From Polaribacter sp. Hel1_85 (GTDB lineage Bacteria; Bacteroidota; Bacteroidia; Flavobacteriales; Flavobacteriaceae), in the NCBI RefSeq assembly GCF_000766795.1, contig NZ_JPDS01000001.1, forward strand, positions 501,001 to 565,000: 64,000 nt of DNA, in the 5' to 3' direction. Positions 42,143 to 48,560 of the stretch are shown piece after piece. The notes under the pieces were generated by a model that ran no database searches, was not told where the DNA came from, and was given only the letters and a program-made list of their open reading frames with translations. A program made the position numbers and the translations under genes. Positions within the stretch are counted from its first letter, which is position 1, and every line of letters starts with the position of its first letter.

Positions 42143-43072
42143 TTATTCCAAAATCCAATTCACCAAATCATTTATATCAACTATTGACCAACTATGTGGA
42201 TTCCTTTCTCCATTGTTTTGAAAGCCTTTATTTTTTGTTTGAATTAACTCTACATGAATCCAATTCTGATCACTTAATAGCTCTTTCGTTTTTTGAAGTG
42301 TATATGCATTGGTGCTTTCAAAATCAGTTTGTCTATTTTCTTTCCACCACAGCGTATCTGGTTCAGTATAGAAACGTAATTTTTCTTTTTTTAGATTTTT
42401 TATATTGTCTATATTTTTTGTCGTTATTGTAAGTGGTGATACTTTTTGAATATTTGTAAGTAAAGCGTCTTTGCCTCCAAATTGTTCTTCAAAATAATTG
42501 ATTATCCACTTTGGTTCTGCAAGACGTTCTTCAGAAAAGTCTTTTCTCAATATATCTTTTTGAGAACTTTCATATAGAGCGTAAAGATCAATTGGTGAAT
42601 CAACTACAAAAACACCTTTTGGTTTTAAGGTTGAATTAGTCTTGTGTAAATAATCTGAAAGTGTTAACGCAACCGTTCCTCCAATTGACATACCACCAAT
42701 AAATACGTTGTCTGTATTCAAATTATTTTTCTCAACTGCTTTGGTTATTAGTTTTGCTAACTGTTGTGAATCTTCATTTTCAATCCATAAATGACGATTG
42801 AAATTCATTAATAAAACAGAAATTTCTTTTTCAGTTGCTTTGTCAATAATTTTGAAATTTTCCTTTGTTTCTTTTGAAGTTGTGCCTCCTCCAGGAAAAA
42901 CAATTAAGAGTACTTTTGAATCACTTGATTTTATGAGTTCGTAATCTTCATTCAGAATAGTTGTGATTCCGTTTTTTTTAGTTTCTACTGTTTTGGATTT
43001 ATTTTTACAGCTAATTACCAGAATCAATAATATTAAAATTCCGAAATATGTTATTTGTCTATAGTGTTTCAT
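42143..43072 (-). CDS. Alpha/beta-hydrolase-like lipoprotein
   Basis: From MKHYRQITYFGILILLILVI (ATG at 43072) the protein has 309 residues, with a lipobox VISCKNK. A hydrolase-like core follows: VLLIVFPGGGTTSKE (oxyanion loop), nucleophile elbow FIGGMSIGGTVAL (about residue 128), FVVDSPIDL and a C-terminal His in NPHSWSIVD. It would be an anchored esterase or acyl hydrolase. It is a one-gene cassette with exact inverted 11-bp ends. Using the more upstream in-frame start would place the signal peptide inside repeat R9, so that start was rejected. Confidence 0.75.
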   Translation of the reverse strand: MKHYRQITYFGILILLILVISCKNKSKTVETKKNGITTILNEDYELIKSSDSKVLLIVFPGGGTTSKETKENFKIIDKATEKEISVLLMNFNRHLWIENEDSQQLAKLITKAVEKNNLNTDNVFIGGMSIGGTVALTLSDYLHKTNSTLKPKGVFVVDSPIDLYALYESSQKDILRKDFSEERLAEPKWIINYFEEQFGGKDALLTNIQKVSPLTITTKNIDNIKNLKKEKLRFYTEPDTLWWKENRQTDFESTNAYTLQKTKELLSDQNWIHVELIQTKNKGFQNNGERNPHSWSIVDINDLVNWILE

Positions 43073-43076
43073 AAAT

Positions 43077-43204
43077 GTGTGGTAACATGTTGTAAGATTG
43101 GTTGCGTGTTTAAGCACCTAATTTAGCAAATAAAAACCGAATAGAAAATCGGAGAGGAATTTTGTAAATAAGCCAAAACCAGCAATTAATTTTATACGGC
43201 TGTA
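43077..43204 (-). repeat. attC-like cassette repeat R9
   Basis: Left arm GTGTGGTAACATGTTGTAAG...TTGC, right arm GCAATTAATTTTATACGGC, and a central hairpin GAAAATC-GGAGAG-GAATTTTG. The start of the hydrolase gene is 5 bp to the left, and the stop of the lipocalin-like gene is 4 bp to the right. Confidence 0.75.
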
Positions 43205-43207
43205 GTT

Positions 43208-43624
43208 TTATTTTTCAAATTGTAATATAAATCCGTCAGCTCCAGATCCAGATGTTGTTTCATTTTGATTAATTGTCAAGTTGTTCATTGAAAGTGTAAA
43301 ACCACCATATTCAGCATTATCAATGGTAATATAATTAACTCCATTTATTTCAGAAGTAGAGTAATTGTATGTTCCGCTTTCAAAACTGCTATATATATTC
43401 CCTTGAGCTTCATTATTTTTAACTGTTAGCATTTGATTGCTAAATGTCCAAGTTATAATTCCAATTTCGTAATCGTCATCTATCCCTGCAAATCCACCGC
43501 TAATATTTTTAACATTCCAAATTCCGCTTAGTCTTTCTTCTTGATTAGAATCATCATCATTATTACAACTTGTAAAAAATATAATTCCTAAAATTATTAA
43601 TAAAGTTAATCTTCCAATTTTCAT
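43208..43624 (-). CDS. Small lipocalin-like lipoprotein
   Basis: The 138-residue protein has a lipobox (ILGIIFFTSCNNDDD) followed by a Gly/Asp-rich linker. The beta-strand series LSGIWNVKNISGG, IITWTFSNQMLTVKN and FESGTYNYSTSEINGVNYITI ends SGADGFILQFEK. GxWxV after an SC-NDDD linker is the pattern of lipocalin-like (DUF4488/lipocalin_4-type) Bacteroidota lipoproteins. No ligand can be inferred. It is a single-gene cassette between R9 and a type B repeat. Confidence 0.65.
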   Translation of the reverse strand: MKIGRLTLLIILGIIFFTSCNNDDDSNQEERLSGIWNVKNISGGFAGIDDDYEIGIITWTFSNQMLTVKNNEAQGNIYSSFESGTYNYSTSEINGVNYITIDNAEYGGFTLSMNNLTINQNETTSGSGADGFILQFEK

Positions 43625-43686
43625 AATTTTTATTTTGAGTTCTATTTTATAGATGTAGAAATTCCGAAATGGTTGCGTTAAATTAC

Positions 43687-43815
43687 TGCCAACTAGTTAT
43701 ATCTCAATACTTCTATTGATTATTGGTTGTTATGATCATGCTCATTGAAGTTATAGAAAATAAAACTGAGGGTTTCTGTTTACATAAAAGCTTTCAATGA
43801 CAATTTTTATTTAAA
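43687..43815 (-). repeat. Type B cassette-boundary repeat, copy 2
   Basis: Begins TGCCAACTAGTTATATCTC and contains ATCATGCTCATTGAAGTTAT, AATAAAACTGAGGGTTTC and CATAAAAGC...CAATGACAATTTTT. It is about as close to copy 3 (47645-47780) as neighbouring repeats of type A are to each other. The IS110/REP unit lies directly to its right. Confidence 0.68.
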
Positions 43816-43844
43816 AAAAAAGGGTAGCGATCTGGTTTTAATTG

Positions 43845-43876
43845 ACAGATTACTTCGTCATTCTTCCTCGTAATGA
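43845..43876 (+). repeat. REP-like repeat, left half, interrupted by IS110 copy 2
   Basis: ACAGATTACTTCGTCATTC then CCTCGTAATGA. Joined to CGTTGTG after the element (45127 on), it restores TCGTAATGACG, identical to the intact element at 28126-28134 in that part. Confidence 0.7.
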
Positions 43877-43914
43877 TCTGTGTTAAAAAACTATTATTTT
43901 TAGTTATTTTTTTT

Positions 43915-44886
43915 TTAATTTATGCAATATAAACTTTGATGGTTTTCATTGTAATATTTTTTGTTTTTTGCGATAGCAAAAATCTGTTTTATTAACTTAT
44001 TTGCTATTGCGATTTTAATAACTCTCTCGGGTTTTCCTTTTTCTTTTAGTCTCTTATACATTTCCATACACGTTTTATTCACTCTTTTTGCAGACCAAGA
44101 ACACAAGTATAATAACTTTCTAATTTGTGGTTTTCCCATTTTACAAATATGTCCCTTTCCCTTTACACTTGTTCCTGATTGATATAATCTTGGGCTAAAA
44201 CCTACAAAAGCTGTGAGTTGTTTATAATTTTCAAATTTTGTAAAATTGTCTGTAATAACACTCATCATAATAGCCGTTTTCAGCCCGATCCCTGGAATTG
44301 TTTTTATTCTTTCGACCGTGTCTTTATAGGCTAATTTCCCTATTTGCTCTATCTTTTTCTCAAACTTATCTATGCGTCTTATTAATAATATTAGTACTTG
44401 TTTTAATTCTTTTCTAAGATCAGGACTCAACAAACCTGTTACTTCAAAGGATTCTAGTTGTCTTTTTGTTTGATGTTTTTGTTTTTTTAGTAATTCTAAA
44501 GCTGTGTAAAGTTGTTTAATCTCTATACTAGGTTTACTCTCTGGGCACCATCTTTTTAACTCATATTGAGCACCATATTCGGCAATTGTCTTTGCGTCTT
44601 TTTTATCCGTTTTTGCTCTATATAATCTTGTTTGACTATATCTTCTAATTATCAATGGATTTAATACACATACATTAAAATTAGATGCATGTAAAAAAGT
44701 TGCTAACTGAACATAATAAGGACCACTAGCCTCCATTACAATCCAGTCTGATGTACCAATCAATTTAGTAAATTGCTCAAATCCTCTATTTTGATTTTTA
44801 AAAATTTTGTGTATCCATTTATCTTTTTCTAAATAAGAAACATCAAAGGTTTGCTTACTAATATCAATTCCTATAATTTTACTCAT
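43915..44886 (-). CDS. IS110-family transposase (DEDD recombinase), copy 2
   Basis: The 323-residue protein is identical to the copy 1 transposase except for Arg instead of His in LLIRRIDKF and Glu instead of Asp in KGKPERVIK. All expected features remain: IGIDIS, VMEASGPY, TDKKDAKT in the RuvC-like part, and TIPGIGLKTAIMM and CSWSAKR in the C-terminal part. The start is the ATG of MSKIIGID. The near identity indicates a recent duplication or gene conversion. Confidence 0.92.
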   Translation of the reverse strand: MSKIIGIDISKQTFDVSYLEKDKWIHKIFKNQNRGFEQFTKLIGTSDWIVMEASGPYYVQLATFLHASNFNVCVLNPLIIRRYSQTRLYRAKTDKKDAKTIAEYGAQYELKRWCPESKPSIEIKQLYTALELLKKQKHQTKRQLESFEVTGLLSPDLRKELKQVLILLIRRIDKFEKKIEQIGKLAYKDTVERIKTIPGIGLKTAIMMSVITDNFTKFENYKQLTAFVGFSPRLYQSGTSVKGKGHICKMGKPQIRKLLYLCSWSAKRVNKTCMEMYKRLKEKGKPERVIKIAIANKLIKQIFAIAKNKKYYNENHQSLYCIN

Positions 44887-45126
44887 ATCAAATGTTTTTA
44901 TAGAAAAATTACTACATTTACTTATCAATCCTAAATACAGACTTAGACGTCTAATGATCTGTTCAAGTTTATGTAGTAAGAGGTAAAGTGATTAGCATTG
45001 CGAACGGTCTTTAATGACAAATGACGGACTATAATCTTTTCCTTTACCCTTACTTTTCTTGTTAAATATTAAATCTAATTTAAACTTTTTTAAAACAGAT
45101 TATTATATTTTACAAACATAGGATGA
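44887..45126 (-). ncRNA. Candidate IS110 bridge RNA region, copy 2
   Basis: The sequence appears identical to the non-coding end of copy 1. It holds the donor-like TAATGATCTGT at 44952-44962, the target-like TAATGAC at 45012-45018 and the palindrome TTAGACGTCTAA at 44943-44954. The function is inferred from IS110-group precedent. Confidence 0.48.
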
Positions 45127-45127
45127 C

Positions 45128-45246
45128 GTTGTGTTGTAGGTTGGTTTCTACCTAAATTTATGGTGAATTATACAATACAAATAGGTGAGTTCGTTTAGAA
45201 ATAGAGTTGGAGTAGTGTATAAACTAACAATTAATTTTATAGGTTG
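45128..45246 (-). repeat. attC-like cassette repeat R10 (diverged)
   Basis: Left arm GTTGTGTTGTAGGTTGG, right arm ACAATTAATTTTATAGGTTG. The centre is less regular than in other copies (GTGAGTTCGTTTAGAAATAG). The stop codon of the PH-domain gene (45237) lies inside the right arm. Confidence 0.55.
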
Positions 45247-45755
45247 TTGGTAGTAGGTTTTGTTTTCTGCGCTTTAATCAGATTCTTTATTAAGTCAGAT
45301 ACTTGTTTATAATTAGTCAAATTATCTAAAACGTATTCATCTTCGCTAAAACTAATTCCTCGTCCAGCAAATAGAGGTTCGACTTTTCCTAAAATAATAT
45401 ATCCTTTGTTATTTCCAGAATTTTCATAAGTAACTTCATCAATATCAATTATACTTTTCTGTTTTTTAATAATTCCGTTTTTTATGAAAAATATTCGTTT
45501 GTTACTAATTACGTATTCCATTCCATTAGTATTATTATATCTAACATAAATAGCATATAAGATAAACGATAAACCAATAATTCCGAAAATTAGAAAACCT
45601 ATATGAGCAGTAAGTCCAATTGAAAAGGTAATAGTAAGAAAGAATAGTCCAAAAATAATTTTAAACAGGTCATTTGTGTGAAGCATTATTCCTTTTTTTG
45701 GTTCAACTACTAAATTAATGTTTTCATTAACATCTAATAAAGACTTAAAATTCAT
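45237..45755 (-). CDS. PH-domain membrane protein (bPH_2-like)
   Basis: The 172-residue protein has two adjacent membrane helices (about residues 30-48 and 50-68: FKIIFGLFFLTITFSIGL, AHIGFLIFGIIGLSFILYAI). A cytoplasmic bacterial PH-like domain follows (YVISNKRIFFIKNGIIKKQKSIIDIDEV). The NKRIFFI-x-NG-IIKKQ pattern is characteristic of YdbT/bPH_2 domains of unknown binding role. It is one of two genes between R10 and R11, with a remnant repeat at 45784-45810 separating it from the next. Confidence 0.75.
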   Translation of the reverse strand: MNFKSLLDVNENINLVVEPKKGIMLHTNDLFKIIFGLFFLTITFSIGLTAHIGFLIFGIIGLSFILYAIYVRYNNTNGMEYVISNKRIFFIKNGIIKKQKSIIDIDEVTYENSGNNKGYIILGKVEPLFAGRGISFSEDEYVLDNLTNYKQVSDLIKNLIKAQKTKPTTNNL

Positions 45756-45783
45756 AGTTTATTACTAGGCTTTCTTTAATTAC

Positions 45784-45810
45784 ACACAGCGTTGTTGTAC
45801 ACAGTATTTA
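45784..45810 (-). repeat. Deletion-reduced cassette repeat remnant
   Basis: CACAGCGTTGTTGTACACAGTA keeps the outer tip of the left arm (GCGTTGTTGTACA) joined directly to the end of the right arm (ACACAGTA). It looks like a cassette repeat whose middle has been lost, between two minus-strand genes with 52 bp between them. Confidence 0.5.
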
Positions 45811-46590
45811 TTTACTTAATTCTATTTGAAATTTTGTCGCATTAAATGCAGCTTTTAAACCTCTTAAATTAGATTCCGATTTATTTTTCTCAAATAGTTC
45901 AGTTACGTATTCTGTTTGTTTAGTTATATTATCGTTGTTTTTTTGAAAAATTTGGTATTTCAATAAAATTAAATTCGCCATAATTTTATCTGAAACACTT
46001 AATTCGCTTTGATTTAGATATTCGTCTATTGTGTTTTTTATCTTAGAATCATTTTCAGATATTTCATCGAATAGATAAGCATTAGCCAAGTCAGATTTAT
46101 TCATAGTTGAATAATCGCTTTGGTCAGACATATCTTTTCGGTAAGTCATTTTGTTTCCATTTAGAAAATACCATCTGGTATAGGAATCATTTTTCATTTT
46201 AATATCTTTTTCAAACTCCTTTTTCTTAACGCTCCAATTCGTGAAAGCTATTAAAAGTTTAGTTCCGTCATCTTTCTTTAAAATTGCAAATCGGATTAAG
46301 TAATTTCTTTTTCCAGGTTTTTCAATTTCAATGTCTAGTTTGTTTTCTACTGAAACATATTTTTTCAAAGCTTTTAAAATTGAGGAAACATCTTCTGCAT
46401 TTGCTTCTGGAAACAGATTTTCTCTTAAAAAGAGATCAATATATAAGTAATGAGTCAAATAAAAATCATCCATTTTCAGATAATTCGCCTCTGTCAAATG
46501 TTTAGTTTTTATATTTATTTTGTCCGATTGAGAATATCCAAAATTTGTGAATATTGTTAAAAGTAAAAGTGTGATTATTTTTCTATTCAT
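45808..46590 (-). CDS. Secreted protein of unknown function
   Basis: The 260-residue protein has a signal peptide (MNRKIITLLLLTIFTNFGYSQ). The mature part is Lys/Asp-rich and mostly helical, with LTEANYLKMDDFYLTHYLYIDLF near the start and repeated SDKIMANLILLKYQIFQKNN-like helices toward the end. An internal beta part (NYLIRFAILKKDDGTKLLIAF) is present. I do not recognise a family. The start lies 14 bp from the end of repeat R11, as expected of a cassette gene. Confidence 0.6.
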   Translation of the reverse strand: MNRKIITLLLLTIFTNFGYSQSDKINIKTKHLTEANYLKMDDFYLTHYLYIDLFLRENLFPEANAEDVSSILKALKKYVSVENKLDIEIEKPGKRNYLIRFAILKKDDGTKLLIAFTNWSVKKKEFEKDIKMKNDSYTRWYFLNGNKMTYRKDMSDQSDYSTMNKSDLANAYLFDEISENDSKIKNTIDEYLNQSELSVSDKIMANLILLKYQIFQKNNDNITKQTEYVTELFEKNKSESNLRGLKAAFNATKFQIELSK

Positions 46591-46603
46591 TCTGTTGGCT
46601 TAT

Positions 46604-46742
46604 ATTGTTGCATAACATGTTGTATAAGATTAGTTGCGTTGGTTTAGCGTAAATTTAGCAAATAAAAACTGAATAGAAAATCCGCGAGGATTTTCGCAAG
46701 TTGGCTAAAAGAAAGCAATAAAATATACACGGTGTTGGCATT
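46604..46742 (-). repeat. attC-like cassette repeat R11
   Basis: Left arm CATAACATGTTGTATAAG...TTAGTTGC, right arm GCAATAAAATATACACGGTG, and a perfect central hairpin AAAATCC-GCGA-GGATTTT. Its right edge, GTTGGCATTA (46734-46743), overlaps the stop codon of the next gene and is the exact reverse complement of TAATGCCAAC (47644-47653). Confidence 0.8.
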
Positions 46743-47634
46743 AGTTTTTTTTAAATTCAGATTCTATATTAACCCAATTAACTCTCCAGTTCGTTTTCAA
46801 AAGTTCACCAGTTGTATAGAATAAAAACTTATTATCAGGTGTCACATATGGATTTCCTTGTCCAGTATTATTGATTTCCTTGTTCAATTTCTTGGTATTA
46901 ATCCATCTACCATTTCCATCACTAAAACTTATCATTAAGTCAAGCTGGTTACCAATAGAGGCAAAAATCAGATAATCTTCTTTTGGTGAAACATATGGTG
47001 TGCATTTTCCAGTCTTGGAATTCATCGAAATTGTAGTTTTTTCTGCATCTTCAAATTTGCCATTTACTTCTTTTGAATGATAAATATCCATTTCGCTATA
47101 ATCCAAATTGCTAGTGTGAAAATATAGAGTTCCTGAATTGGTAATTGTGGGATGCGAAACTAATTTTTTCCTCAAGTTTGGGATATCCACAAAAACAGGT
47201 TCTTTCCATTCTCCATTAACTTTATCAGATTTCCAAATATGCCAAGTTTCCAAAATACCTTCAATATTTGTCGGTCTTGTTGAACTAAAATAGATAGAAT
47301 TCCCATCAGGTGAAAAACTCATTCCGTGTTCGTTATATTTACTGCAGAAAAATGCTTTCTTTGGTTCAGACCAATTTCCGCTATTATTTTTTATTACGAA
47401 GACTGTAAATTTCTCAAAGCTATTATCCGAAATAGTATAATAATAGTCTTTTAAGTCAGGACTAAATATTCCCTTGTGGATAAGTTTATTTTCTGGTACT
47501 ATATTTGGCTTAAATTCAAAAGGTATATTGTTTGGAATTTCGTCTGTTAAAAATTGCATTTTGGTACTATCGTTTTCATTTTTACAACTCAAAAAGGCAA
47601 TTGTAAATAGTAAGATGATTTTGAGTTTGTTCAT
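46741..47634 (-). CDS. PD40/TolB-like beta-propeller lipoprotein
   Basis: From MNKLKIILLFTIAFLSCKNE (ATG at 47634) the protein has 297 residues and a lipobox. At least four WD40-like beta-propeller blades of the PD40 type can be seen: IHKGIFSPDLKDYYYTIS, HGMSFSPDGNSIYFSS, SHPTITNSGTLYFHTS and CTPYVSPKEDYLIFAS, plus GNPYVTPDNKFLFYTTG. Such propellers bind proteins or sugars at the cell surface. It is a single-gene cassette with exact 10-bp inverted ends. Confidence 0.82.
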   Translation of the reverse strand: MNKLKIILLFTIAFLSCKNENDSTKMQFLTDEIPNNIPFEFKPNIVPENKLIHKGIFSPDLKDYYYTISDNSFEKFTVFVIKNNSGNWSEPKKAFFCSKYNEHGMSFSPDGNSIYFSSTRPTNIEGILETWHIWKSDKVNGEWKEPVFVDIPNLRKKLVSHPTITNSGTLYFHTSNLDYSEMDIYHSKEVNGKFEDAEKTTISMNSKTGKCTPYVSPKEDYLIFASIGNQLDLMISFSDGNGRWINTKKLNKEINNTGQGNPYVTPDNKFLFYTTGELLKTNWRVNWVNIESEFKKN

Positions 47635-47643
47635 TTCTTTAAT

Positions 47644-47780
47644 TAATGCCAACTAGTTATATATCAATAATTCTATTGATTTTTAGTTGTTGTTAACATG
47701 CTCATTGAAGTTATTGTAATAAAACTGAGGGTTTCAGTTTACATAAAAGCTTGTCAATGACAATTTTTGTTTAAAAATAG
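47644..47780 (-). repeat. Type B cassette-boundary repeat, copy 3
   Basis: Begins TAATGCCAACTAGTTATAT. It contains the palindromic TATCAATAATTCTATTGAT, CATGCTCATTGAAGTTATTG, AATAAAACTGAGGGTTTC and TTGTCAATGACAATTTTTG. It marks the last cassette boundary on the right side of the array. Confidence 0.68.
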
Positions 47781-47817
47781 CAATTTTTCTTTAATAGTTA
47801 GTGCATTACTAATAATA

Positions 47818-48037
47818 TTCTGTGTGGCGCCTGTCTCGTTCTTTAAACGGGATTACTTTGCTTTACTCATGCATTTCTATTTTTTTGTATTCGTGAATCT
47901 CCTTTGCCGATTTGAGTAAAAAGCAGGACAGAGCGTTGAGAAAAGGTCTGGTAGCCCTTTTTAGCGAATGGGCCAGCTGACGCTTTGGCAAACTACAGTT
48001 TCTTTAAAAAATTTATGCTTAAAAGCTTCTTCTATAA
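47818..48037. repeat. Interspersed repeat C, copy 1
   Basis: Contains TTCTGTGTGGCGCCTGTC, a CGTT...AACGGG inverted pair, GCTTTACTCATGCATTTC, ATTCGTGAATCTCCTTTG, GCAGGACAGAGCGTT and TTTGGCAAACTACAGTTTC. Direct copies occur at 51608-51880 and (partial) 60772-60930. Confidence 0.8.
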
Positions 48038-48560
48038 TGTTTATGAAATCGAGTTTACGAGATTCATGAGCATCTATTTATTAAAATACAGTGGGCGCGT
48101 AAACACTTTTATATTAGCCTGTATAGAGCGTAGTCGAGATAACGAAAGGAGGGAAGCGTAATGTGTATATTGAACAATAAATTACTAAAATCATCTCAAA
48201 TAAATAATATTATGAGTAACTATTACTTTACTGTAAAATTACTCTTATGTTCTGAAAATAGAGATTATGATAATTTTGATATTTATTTAATCATTTTAAT
48301 ATAATTAAATAAATCTGTTTTTAATAAAAAAAGTAGGGGCTTAATAATTATCTCTAGTTGTATTGGTCTTTTTTTAGCATTTGGTAATTTTTCTTGGTTT
48401 TCAAAACGCGTATTTCTACGCTTTATTTATACTTATTAGTTTTATAAATTTGTGATAACCAATGTTATAAAACTATTGTTTTTATAGATTAATACACAGT
48501 GCCGTCTCATAATTTCTATTACAGATAAGATACTGTCGTCGGCACACAAAACTATATCTT
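48038..48560. other. Non-coding spacer upstream of the 728-residue protein gene
   Basis: Holds a GC-richer fragment around GAGCGTAGTCGAGATAACGA (48127-48146), similar to sequence at about 51907 and 61010 next to the other C repeats. AT-rich sequence follows up to the start at 48561. No gene was found. Confidence 0.4.

Larger units (their letters stand above)
43875..45127 (-). mobile_element. IS110-family insertion sequence, copy 2
   Basis: Colinear with copy 1 at a constant offset of 40174 bp, with two base differences noticed. It has the same orientation, so homologous recombination between the copies would delete the 40 kb between them. It sits in the same REP-like target as copy 1 and between two cassettes. 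The right end borders a diverged cassette repeat (R10). Confidence 0.88.

Noticed and set aside
28857..46742. Repeats between minus-strand genes as a CRISPR array or as ordinary terminators
   Set aside because: The units between repeats are genes of different length, not spacers. The repeats are over 100 bp with no T-run and are too large and conserved for terminators.
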